NCBI GenBank assembly: GCA_000708835.1
Contig: DF237015.1
Span: forward strand, 171,440-235,439
Source of the DNA: Klebsormidium nitens
Lineage: Eukaryota > Streptophyta > Klebsormidiophyceae > Klebsormidiales > Klebsormidiaceae
Direction of reading: 5' to 3'
DNA: 64,000 bases
Shown here: positions 1-12,300 of the stretch, piece after piece
Layout of the letters: each line of letters starts with the position of its first letter
How positions within the stretch are numbered: position 1 is the first letter of the stretch
The notes under the pieces: generated by a model
What the model saw: only the letters and a program-made list of their open reading frames with translations
Databases searched by the model: none
What the model was told of the DNA's origin: nothing
Position numbers and translations under genes: made by a program

Positions 1-382
1 TTGCATAAACACGTAGGTATTCGGACGGTCCGCACTGGTGTCGCGCCAAAAATCTTCGAAATTCTGAGTCCAGCTTGTGAACCAGCCTCAAAATCAGAGT
101 CCTGAAAGCGTACGTTCATGGCTACCTTGGGCTACCTATGGTATTTTCCAATTCGCTTGTAGCGGTAGAGGAGGCGCTGAAGCTTGGAAGCGGGGCGCTG
201 TTGAGCACTGAAGGATAGGGAGCCATACTGCTAAAGATCACCTGGTTGCTTCGGAGGTACAGGACTCAAAACTGCGATTCGGCGACAGGAAAAACGTTAG
301 TTGGATCAAACAGTCGTGGCGTGGCATTTGTTGTAGCTTCATCCTCTAGGAAGTGAGAGGTAGGATTTCTCTGTCCGGTGCA
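1..382. other. Upstream flank of SMC5
   Basis: No convincing coding region is visible before the SMC5 start codon at 383. Short open frames here overlap on both strands and resemble nothing. It probably holds the SMC5 promoter and 5' untranslated region, but no TATA-like element or other motif stands out enough to mark. Confidence 0.4.
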
Positions 383-3300
383 ATGGAGGACGAGGACGTG
401 CCCATGGAAGAGGCTGGAGAACCATCTACGCCTGTTCGTTCTGGGAAAAGACCGCGACCGTAAGTTGTTGCTTGAGGCGTGAAAGGCTTCCCCCTTGGAA
501 GCAATCCGCAATTTACCCTGCTCTGGCCACTGAGCAGTTGAAAGACTGATTTTTTTTTCACGTGCTCCGAAACAGGACGTTTCTCTGCCGGAAACCCTTG
601 CTTGTCACCTCGAGTATACAAGAGTGTGCAGAGGGCTTTGAAAGAGGCAGGATCCCTGTCAAAGTCGCATCATAGGTGCGCTCCATATGGCGCATACGGC
701 ATCATGCAAGCACCTGTGATTGGCAAAGTAATCTATAGAGTTATTCTGGCACTCGAAAGCTTGTAACCCTTGTACTGCCGCTGCAGGGACGACGAGGAGG
801 ACTTTCGGGTTGGTTCCATTATGCGCTTTGACCTCAAGGACTTCATGACGTACAAGGACATGTCATTCTGCCCCGGCCCCCGCCTGAACCTCTTGGTCGG
901 CCCCAATGGAACGGGCAAGAGCTCCATCGTCTGCGCCATTGCGCTGGGGACTGCCGGCTCTCCCAATGTGAGCAAACTGCGGTCACTCTACTCGAGCATC
1001 TTGCTGCCCTATGACTGACTAAGAGAAAGAGCATTGGATCTTGTTTTGAAGACCAGCTGGTTAAGACCAACACGCATACAAGATGGTTGAACATGAGGTA
1101 CAGCTTCAAGCAAGGGTCACTGAACAGGCGTGCATGGTATTCAGCGACTACCAGCTTAACATTGTAAAGGGAGTCACATTGTTAATGAGAAGGATACTAC
1201 AAGACAAAACATGTGCAGATCACTCACGTCATGTCTTGCTCATCATTTGGTTGTGTGGTTGCCTCCAGCTTCTCGGACGGGCCGGACAGGTCGGGGACTA
1301 TGTCCGGAGGGGCGCAGAATGGGGCAGTGTAAAGCTGACCTTACGGGGGAAAGAGGAAGGGTCTGCGATCTCTGTGTACCGCAAGATATACAAGAACAAC
1401 AACTCCCAATGGCAACTCAATGGTGAGGCCCATGCGATGAGGCTCCACTCTTGGACAGGATATGACCACTTTTACAAGGAGATTTGGCTTGAGAACGCGC
1501 TCCATGTGATCTGGCCAGCAGGACTATGCCCTCAATAGCGCGGAAGTCAGACTTGTTTCAGGCTTGCCTGTCTACATTGTCTCAGGCTTGACACACCAAA
1601 TGATGTTTGCAGGGAAGAACTGCCGACAGGAGGATGTTAAGCGTGTGGTTAAGGAGCTCAACCTGCAAGTTGGGAATCTCTGCCAGGTACGCGTGCTCGT
1701 CCTCGTTGACCTCTGCCACTGCTCCTGAAAGTAAACACTCAAGTCCATCCATGGTGTTTATTTATTGTGCCTATCTTCTCGTAAAAGCACAGGCAGTACT
1801 GCCAATGCCGATGACCCAGTGCTTCCCTGTTGTACGGATATCAGAATCAAGGAGCTCAATGCTTATACGAAAGCAGCAGGCCAGTCCTCATGTTGCTCCT
1901 CTCATGTCACTTTGCGTGCAGTTTCTACCCCAAGACAAGGTGTCCGAGTTTGCAAAGATGGACCCCATCCGGTTACTGGAAGAGACGGAGAAGGCAGCGG
2001 ACAACGGCCTTTATGAGCTGCATCAAGACTTGGACAAGGCCTCCAAGGACGTCAAGGGCCTTGACACGGTAAGTTCCCCGCTTCTAGTTATCCCCAGGCC
2101 TTCTACATGTCAGCCTTTCCTCTTACTTTTCAAGTCTAATCTACTACTTCGAAGTAACACGCAAGCCTTCCACATGTCACCCTTTTGATCCTGCAGGCTG
2201 CCGCTGGAAACCAGCAATCTTCTATGAAGTAGCGGCAATCGACGTGCGTTTTGATTTCAACCAATCTGATAAGCCTATTGGCCCTTCTGCAGACGGTTGA
2301 GCAGCACCAGCGGCAGCTCGAGCGTTTGCGTGGAGAGCAGAAGTCGCTGCAGCCGGATGTGGAGCGCATGCAGGAGCGGGAGAAGAAGCTGGAGGAGGTG
2401 AGCAAGACAGCAACGCAAACATTGGCCCGTCTCCACACTTTTACTGTGCTATAGCTTTGTCATGGGTAAAGATCCCTGGAGGAGATGAGCATACCTGCAA
2501 TGCAAGATAGGCATGTCCCAACTCTTTCTCGTAATGTGATAGTTTGTCACAGGTACTGGTCTAATGCCTCATAAGTACTTTCGAGGACATTCTGGCACAA
2601 TCTTGTCTGTGACACGCCGACTTAGTCTTCAGTTTATTGTCATGGAACAATTGTGTATGAGGAGCACTGCTCTTCATTTGTATGAGTTCGACGGGCACAT
2701 CTCGTTTGAGGCGCATGCTTTGTGAAGGTTCCAGCACAAACGTCTGGCCATATTTTAAAGCTGGCATCGATCGCTTCTCTCTATATCAGACTTCATGGAT
2801 TGCTTGTGCAACTCTCTCGCTGCAAGGCGGAAGTCATACAACGCTGTTGCTCACACTTGACTGCTTTTCACAAAATCACAAGGAAGTAGAGCAGGCAGTG
2901 CTCAAAGCCACCTTCATAGAAACCTTGTAGAAACTTCGAAGTTCCAAAAGCTTGTCCGCTCGCACGAGCAGGCGAACCTGATGAGCATGAAGCGGCCGTG
3001 GTTGGAGTTTGACAAGGCCAAGGTGGACATGGCGCAAGCAAAGCAAGCGTTTCAGGAGAGCAAGGCTACGAAGCAGGAAAAGGAGGCTGAGATTAAGCAC
3101 CTGAAGGCGCCGCTCGAGTAAGGGTCTCTTTACTCGTTCGAATCGTTTGATTCGATTCAACTTCCTGTAAAAATTGATTATTCGACTTTGGGTCGTCATC
3201 TTTCTGAAGCGGTTTGTGCAGAAGCTGGTCCATTTCTTTTCGCACCAATCTTTGTCATTCAGGAAAGTAAGAATACCAGCATTTGCCTCGTTGCTGCAGT

Positions 3301-6300
3301 CATTAAGGACGCTCCCCTGTCTCTTTAAATGGTTCTCCTCCTTGAGAACTACCAGATGCGCGCCTCGTTGTATCCCTAGAAATAGTGAGAAGGCGGCGCC
3401 AAAGCTTCATGATCAAAGAAGATTGCCACAACTTTTTTGGGGAAAGAAGGGCTCAAAACGGTCTGTTTCTGAAGTGCTCCCTGGCCGTTCCACAGGAAAA
3501 AGAAGGCGGAGAAGGCTGCGGCGACCGCTGCAAGCAAGAAAGCGCAGGATACTGCCAGGAAGCTGGAAGCCAAGAGGACAGAGTTGGGTGATGTGTCGCA
3601 GGACCTCGTAAGTGCAGCAGTTTTTCTGCCTACTTTCCTCCCGGATTTGAGCTGCTTCGCGTTCATCTTTTTTTGAATTACATGGTACTAATTGCTGAAG
3701 TTTTACGGCTCAAAACAGACTGTCACTATGATCGAGACCGGAAACGAACGAGCGGAGAATTGTGCAATCTGAGGGGGCGAAGGAACTTGCGTTAAGAACA
3801 AGCTTCCCATACCCTCCGTAATCAAGCCAGCAGCTGGAGCGAGCAGAATCAAGACAACAGAGATGGAACCCGCAAATAGCTAGTAGCTGGCACAACTGAA
3901 GCTACATAGAAAGCAGAAATCTTGCACTTTCTACTCGTAAGTTCAGCAGTAATCGTTCACATTTTCTCTCTGGACAGGAGAACAGAGTGGATGCGAAGGA
4001 GAAGGAGATCGAGGGAGTGAAGCGGGCAGAGCAGCAGCGGCTGGAGAAGCTGGACAAGGCTCAACAAGAACTAGAGGCGGTGGAAAAGGAGCTAGAGGAG
4101 CTGCCGCCGTACCAGCCCAAGACGGAGGAGCTCGTGAGTAACACCCGTCTCTTGCTTCCGCTCTGTACGATTTCCTGTCTGTATCGTTCGTCAAAGATGA
4201 GGTGATTACAGGATACACCTGCAGGAAGACCACAGGGCTGATTGGAGTTCAAAGCTCTCAAGTCCGCTTTGCACTGAGCGGGTCCCTCGAACCTTGTGCT
4301 AAAATGCGAGGGCGGTGCAGCAGATAGGAACGATACATTGTAAGCAGGGGAATCTGGTCGGTTCAATAGAAAAGCGAGACTGCTTAGTTTCTGACCAGCG
4401 CGAATCTCAATCAGCGACTCCTTTCTTTTGCAGCAAGCTCTGAAGGGGCCGTACATGGAGGCGGAGGCGCATGTCAAGAGATGCACGGCGAGACTAAATC
4501 AACGATTCGAGTGTCAGCCTTCTAAGCAAAAAGAGACTGACGAATGGCATCTTCCTGAATACTCGCAGCAAGCTCTGAAGGCGCCGTACATGGAGGTCGA
4601 GGCGCGAGTCCGGGAGAAGCACGGCGAGATCAGCGAGGCGGAGGAATCGAAGCGGGGCGACATGCAGAAGCTGGCGTGGCTGGACCAACAGTGAGATTGA
4701 GAACCCTTTGAATCATTCCCGTCTGGCTCGTTCCGACTCTCGAAGTTGCTACGAAAGGGAGAGTTTGTTCCCTCAGTGTTTCACTGTACGAAGCCGCTCG
4801 ATCTAGGATACGAGTCTGACGCACAAGGGAGGTTGACCATATGGAAAAGCTCGAATCCGCTCTTGGTGCTCGGTTATCCGGTGTTTCTCACTTGCAGCCC
4901 AGTGCCTTCAGCGATCAGTATCATCTTCGCTATGGCAGAATTTTGCACCAACTCACTGTGACTGCAAGCACTGCGGATGTGGACCCCTAGTCCAACTGCA
5001 TGTATTGAGTCTGATTACCTGAAGGAATTGGATCGTTTCTTAAGTTCTGCCCTTCTTATCAGCGATTAAACTCTATTGAGACGGTCGGAAGCGCAAGCGG
5101 TTCCGTTCAAGAAGAGACTTCAAAGTGAAAGAGCGACTTATACGAAACATGAGTGAGTTGGGAACCATTGCTAAGCTCTCCGTTTTTCGCTCCGACAGGA
5201 TCAAGCAGATGGAGGACGCCAAGAGCCGGCGGCTGCAGGCGCTGAGCCGTAACGGCAACTCCCGCATCTTCGACCTTGTGCGGCGACTCAACGAACTGCG
5301 CCCTCAGCTCAAGGGACCGGTCTATGGGCCAGTCTTGCAAGAGGTGTGGCAGCGTCTCGTTCGTCCACGCATCTGAAAAGAATCTTGGTGAATATCCAGT
5401 GCCGCCTTTCAACACATTTAACGAACCACTGACACTCCGCCAATCACTCTGAGAGCTCCTCACCACCCGCTTTTTCCTTCCGATGACCATGCCAACACTC
5501 TCTCTTGCCGGTGACGGTGAACAAGTGGCCACGCGCAGTTCCTGAGAGCCACCACTGGTCGACTTTATCTGTACATCCAGTTCTCTCTCCGAACCGCTTT
5601 GAAGCTTTAAGTACCCCCTATCTTGCCAGATAAGAATGGACATCCGGCAGCAAGTGCAGTTTCTTTGCCTAGCTGACCGCTGGAAGTTACCTGACCACTC
5701 CCATCACTCCTTGCCACCCGCTTTTTCGTCCCGACCACTCCAACACTCTCGTTCGCAGGTGACGGTGGACAACCAGTTGCACGCGCAGTTCACCGCCAAC
5801 TTCATGTCATTTCCGGCCCCGACCGCTTCATAACTCTCGTCACCCGCTCTCTGCTGGTGACGGTGACCATCTGGCCGCAGGCGCAGTTTTTGGAATTCCA
5901 TTGGCCCAATTCAGTTTCTAATCAACCGAGCGCCTCAAAATTATCCTCCCCCATTTTGCAGGTGACGGTGGACAAGCGGCGGCACGCGCAGTCCCTAAAA
6001 ATTAGTGCTCCACAGCAACTCTATTCCGTTTGCTGTCGACCCGGTTCCCTCTTCCGAGAACTTCAAATCTTTCTTTCGCAGGTGACGGTGGACAACCGGC
6101 TGCACGCGCAGTTCTTGGAGAAGCAGTGCCCCAAGTACGTGTGGACGGCCATCGTGTGCTCCGACCAAGACGACAAGACGCTGCTCGACATCGAGCTGAA
6201 GCCCTTCTTCGGGACGGTCATCCGGCGGGACCTCAACGCACCCTCCTACGTCAGGACGAAGTTCGCAGTCTCGGAGCAGGTGCGGGTTCGGCTCTTATTG

Positions 6301-9300
6301 CTTGGGCTTGACGGCAATCACGGAGTTTTGATTGGCTGTGAACCTTGAAATCTGGAAAGAGCGAGGGCGGGGCGTTGATAATTTGTCGACAGCTTTGTTT
6401 GAGCAGGGAAGATGGACAAAGACTGCAGATGCGGAATCATTCACAGAATCAGCAACACACAGCTTGCAGCAGCGGTTTTTGTGCCCCAGGTCAAGTCGCC
6501 ACATCACTAACTCTCGAGGATTCTCTAGAGCAACCCTCAACGAGGACTCCCGTCTCTGGGACTCCTCCGACTGCCGTTGTCTTCGTTCGAAACAAAACTC
6601 AGGCTCGTTCCATTCCTCCTGAATGATCTGAATTCTTGGGTTGGATTGTTTGCAATCAGCACCTGACATCCGAGGACCAGGACCAATTACCGATGATAAA
6701 GTCTGCCCACTTCCAACTTCGACAGGTTGCATCCACTTATAAGACGCAAGTCTATCTATTTAGTTCTACCTTTTTGTTTGGCTTCTGAAATCCACCGTCT
6801 ATTCTCGGTCCGCAGATGAAGCAGGCGGGCGTCCTCGGCACGCTCGACCAGCTCTTCACGTGCCCGGACCTCGTCAAGGAGGCGCTCTGCGATGCGGCGA
6901 TGCTGCAGAAGTCGGTGAGGCACCGTTCTTTTGGACTGCTTTCAAACTTTAGGTGATGGACTGTGTGGAGAAGTCTTCCAGCTATTCTTGCACCACGGTG
7001 CTTAGAGATACGTTGTCTTTGCGCGCCTTGAACATCGTGTTCTGAGGACGAAGCCGGGCTTTTTGAAGTGGCTGCTGACGTCATCATTGCAGACAGTATG
7101 ACGTCACACCTTCCCCCTTGCTCTCTTTCGCAGTACTTCGGCAACGAGCGCGCGGAGGACAGCGCGCAACAGGTGGTCGAGCACTTCGGCATCCAGGACA
7201 TCTGGCTGCCCAACACGCACCTGCGGACGACCCGGTCCAAGTACGCCGACGCGCGCTCCACCAACGCGTCGTCCCTCCGGCCGCTGAAGCTCTTCTCCGA
7301 AGGTAAGCATGGAGCTTCGTACCTTGCAGCGCCTGTTCCTCAAGTGTACGGACGTCGAGGAGAATACCGTGCGCCTTCTAAGGTTTCGAGGCTGTGCGAT
7401 AAGTTGTCAGTCCGCCAAGAATTGTGGGTTGTGTATGACCAAGGACTTACAAGTCTTGGCACAAGTGTTATAAGAAGTTTCGGCACACAGGCTCACGTTG
7501 AGGTCGTCTATCGCAGATATCTCCCTTTCTCGCTGGTATCTTCTCTCAGTATGGAAAACAAACTAAACTCCCTTCCTTCCCATTCTATCCCCTACATTGT
7601 CGGGTCCTGTGCAACTGCCCCGTACCCGATTCTACCTCTTTATGTCATAGTAGTTTACCATCATCCTCGAGAACGTTGGACGAGATGAGAAAGAAGCGAT
7701 TCCCGCTACCGAGCGCGAGTTCTGACAGTTGGGCAACGGAACGGGACCCAAAGCCGTTTCGAGCAAGCATCTAAGCAGAGTCTTTTCATCCAGGTGTGAA
7801 CACGAACGAGCTGGCCGGCTTGAAGCAGCAGCAGCAAGAGTTGTTTGCGAGCGTGCAGCAGAAGGAGGCCCAAGTTGTCGAGTTGAAGCGAGAGCAGGCG
7901 GAACTAGAGCGAGCGGTCGCCGAGCTCAACCGTCAGCGGGTGCGTCAATCCACCCAACTTCCTCAGCCTTCCTCAGCCTTCCTCCAGTTTTACGTGTTGC
8001 CCAACGACGATACAATCGTCCTTTGGATCTTGTCGATGAGAGTGTGCGGGGCGGAAAGGGTGAGAAGATGTGACAAAGACTTCAAAAACTGGAGGTTTGA
8101 GAACAGAAATTTCGGTGACTCCCCCTTATGACGCTGATCGAGAAGCTGAAGCCTTAATATCACATGTCCATTGTGCTCTGCAGGAGACTCTGGTAAGGAA
8201 GAATCAGGAAGAGAAGAAGCGAAGGACCGACTTGGAGCGCAAGATAGGTGAGCTGGGCTGCTTATCTCAAGATAGCTCGTTAAAACACGGAATCTTTCGG
8301 GTGCTGCTCATTACCGTCTAAGATGCTGATCAACGTCAAACATACAGAATCGCGGTATCAAGTAGCTGACCCTTCAGTTCCTGCCCAAGAGACCCACGGA
8401 TCCCTTGTGTTATAAACAGAACCTTTTGCTAAGAGGTTTGAAGCTTTCGGGGCCTTTTTGGTTTTCAGGTTTTTGTTTGTTCCAGTTATCGAGGTACGCC
8501 GCCGTCCATATTATATGCAATTCATTGAGTTGAGGCTTGAAGAAGGCCTCATTTAGAGTTCCTCACTAGCATTGAGAAGCAACTAACAAAGAGCAAAACG
8601 AAGAGTACGAGATACCAACAACTTCTCGTGTGTGTGCTTGCGGGCGCGACTCGCATGCAGGCTCAGGTAACTTGCGCAGCCCGCCGCCGAGGTGTCCCCC
8701 GAGTCGAGGCCACTCGCTGACATTCCGGATTGACACCAAGGGCGGGTGTCCACAGAAGTCACGTGAAAGCACGATTCCTACAACAAACCAAACAACCAAA
8801 GCAAAAACTGTCGCACGGTCTCTTCCCAGACGTGCGGTGCAAGAAGGTCGCGTCATTTGCGCAGCCCGCGGACGTGGAGCACGCTGAGCTTATTCTCAGC
8901 GGCCGACATCTCGCGCTATGGAATCATACGCGTACTTAAAAAGCCGGAAGCCATGAAAGCATACAACCACAAGAAATGAAGCTCAAGTTCTTTGCTCTGC
9001 TTCCAGACATGCGGCGCAAGAAGGTCGCATCGTATGCGCAGCCCGCGGACGTGGAGCGCGCCGAGGCGAAGCTGCGCGCGGACATTGCCGCGCTCAACGA
9101 CGCGCGCTTCACCAAGGCTCTCGCGCTGCGGGACACCTTCCGCGCGCTCGTCGACGCGCAGATGCAGTACAGCGGCCTCGTGCTGGACGCCGCGAAGCTG
9201 GAGGAAGACGTGAGTGCATCAAACATGATGTTTTTCAGTGTTTAATCTTTTAAGTTTCTGGGGTTCTCGTTTAGAAAGGTTGGCACCCGTCAAGAGATGG

Positions 9301-12300
9301 TCGACGCGCAGACGCGGGACAGCGGCCTGGTGTTTGACGCCGCGAAGCTGGAGGAAGACGTCACTCTTCCGTATCCAGGAACTGTGTGCGTTTCGACAAA
9401 AGACTGTGTGTAGAGCACTGCGGGTGACTCGCGCTCCGGAGAGCCGAGCTCAAACAAGACGTCAGGACTTTGGGCTTTAGGTGGGCTGTAGGTCTCCCCA
9501 TCAGGTCGGGCTTCAGTCTCCGACCCATCTCACATTCAGCTCGGTGATTGCAAGAACACACACTCGTCGCTTTTGTCTTCCCAAGTTGTACAGTGCTTGC
9601 TCAATTGGGTCGGCTCTGCGTACCATCATGTAATGACTGTTTGTACGGTGGCTTTTCGTTTTTCACAGGTAAACAGGCTGCAAGAAGAGTTTGACGAGCA
9701 GAACCAGGCAGTGGTGGCGCTCGAGGAGGAGCTTCGGCGGAGTGAGTCTCCCGTCCGACGCTTGACCCACATTCGCTCCAGTTCGATACGTCAAAAGGCT
9801 AACGCCACGGGCTTCATAAGTTGCCCGCTTTTTAGCCGTCGGAATGATCTATCCCTGATCGACGGAAGACGTTACTTGATGCTGATTGGCATGTCAGAAG
9901 GTGCAAGAAGGTTCTTAGCATTCGTTTCAAGGATCATGCGTCTGACACAAATTCCTGACGTTGGAGAGCAGAGTTATTGAGATCAGTCGCAGCTGGCACG
10001 CTACTCATTCTCGAACCGTGACGTCGTTTCAGACAAGGCGCAGTACGAGAAAGCAAAGAACACCCTCAAGGAGAAGCTGGCCTACGCCCACTCGGTGTGC
10101 GAGCCCGGTATTCACAACGAAGCCTGGGAAAAGGTGGGTCTTGCAGCAACTGAGACGCACTTTCTTATTACGTAGCAATGTGAACGACACTCTGTTTATG
10201 TAGGAAGTCCTTGTAATGAAGTTGAGCTTATGCTTAGACAGAAAGGTAATGCCGCCTAGCGGATGCAACAGTACTTGCGGAAGCCCGCGACAAAGAAATT
10301 TCCGATCCGTTTGTCTTGCCATCCCGAGGCCGTTGGTGACCTTCGGCTGCTTGGAACCGAGGACCCTGGTTTGAATTTATTTGCCAATTTCTTCAACAGG
10401 CACTGCGAAACGCCCTTGTGTTCTCTCGCCTGGCTTGCCCGTTTCTTCATCCCTCGCATTCTTTCCGGAAACGCCTTGGAAGCCTGTTTTTTGCATCGTA
10501 AGCTTTTGCCAACGTTGCTTTCTCCAACGCACCGAAGCACGCGTTGTGTTCTCTCGCCCACTTCATCCAATCTTCGAAGTTCTTGCCAAACTCTTCTCCA
10601 AAAGTCCTTGTATCTGTGCCAAACCCTTTTCTTGCCATTGCTTTGCTCAGTTCCCGGACACGATTGAGGCTCTGGACGAGGCCATCGAGGACCTGAAACT
10701 AGAGGCGGAGCGCATTATCTGCGACAATCCCAACGTCCTGCGCGAGTTCCAAGAGCGCGCGCGCAGCGTGAGCCGCCTGACGTCACCAGTCATTTCAAAT
10801 CTTTGCGAATCTTGCTTATTGATCTGTGTCTCTAAAAAAGTTGGCTCTCTGCACCAGCCGGCTAGCCTATTTCGGCTTCTGAGCCGGCAACTTTGACTGA
10901 ACGTTACGCTGACTTTGCTTCGTAGTATAGAGGCGGCAACCCGCCCCAACTGGCTATTTAGCCTCACATTAGTTTGAAAAGCGGCACATTTGAATTAGCG
11001 CCACCTCAACTCTGCATTTCTGGGGGGAACACCGATTGCACCAACCGACTTGGATTGATATATTCAGTCCCAGGTGTTAGCAGCTGATTATGACTCACTG
11101 CTCAATGTAGCGAACTTTTCTTCATAAAGGTGCCCAATCAGTTGCCCGCTGATCCTGCTCCCGTCAGAGTATCTGATGATATGCGAAAGGGTTACAGCTC
11201 CTTTTGCTCCTTACCAATTTGCGATCTGGAGGCGAAGCTAGAAGAGGAGGGTTTGTGTCTCCGAGCTGGCGCGAAACGATTGATTGTTTGTTTCCTTTTG
11301 GTACAAAAAGGCTCTCTTTATTCCTTCCAGATTGCGGATCTGGAAGAGAAGCTGGAGGACGAGCTCTCAGGCCAGGCCGGCAAGCACGATAAGATTGAAG
11401 AGCTCAAGGTGAGGCACTTCAAGGTCTTCGCTTTACGTCGGAGCGTTCTTTGGTCATTAGGAATAATGGTAAAAGGCACCCCATTATTGGGAATTCTTCA
11501 CAGTGATAGTCTGCTCCCTCTACCGTTATTAACATCTGACGCGGCATTAAACGACCGTAATGTACTTCGTACAGTTTTTGGACTTGCTCTGTTACGCAGT
11601 ACAGCAACCCGGAGGCCTCACACTTCTTCTGCGCCCCTTGACCCTTTCACGAACTTTTGGACTAACATGTGCCGCACTGCCTGCCGCTCTATTGGGATAA
11701 ACTTACTGCAGACTGGGGACTTGCCGATGGAGGTTCGCTTCTGACGACACTGTCTTGAAAGCAACTCGATCGTTCTTGATGCGCGCGAGCTTCTCAACTT
11801 TGTAATCCTTAGCCCGTTAGTTGTGACACTGACTCCGGACCCCCGTTCTGCAGGCCCAGTGGCTGCCCCAGCTGCGCAAGGTGGTCGCGCGCATCAACGA
11901 CACCTTCTCGCACAACTTCGCCGAGATGGCCGTCGCAGGGGAGGTGGCGCTCGGTAAGGTTTCGAAGTTCCTAAGAGTACATGTCATTGCTGTTGTAGGT
12001 GTTCATCATTCAGTACTGCTGCCTCTGCAGTACCTGGAAGCTTGTAAGGTTCATTTGGTTGCATACAATTTTGCAATGGATGTCATCTTGCAATCCAAAG
12101 TCCACTGAAAGAAAGGCTTCCTTTGCCCAGGCCAATCAATGGCCGTCGGTCGGAGGAAGGACGTACTTTCTTACGTTGGTACGTTGGTAGTTGTTACGTA
12201 AGTTACTTAACGTAATTACTACTAGTAGACGTTCCTACTATAATNNNNNNNNNNNNNNNNNNNNNNNNNNNNNNNNNNNNNNNNNNNNNNNNNNNNNNNN

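Noticed and set aside
5509-5998. Echoes as CRISPR-like or mutually exclusive exon arrays
   Set aside because: Units are degenerate, contain splice-site remnants of one exon, have stops and lack matching donors, so they are neither direct-repeat arrays nor full alternative exons.
4434-11252. Echoes as a dispersed transposable-element family
   Set aside because: Each copy matches only its own neighbouring exon. Echoes from different genes do not resemble each other.
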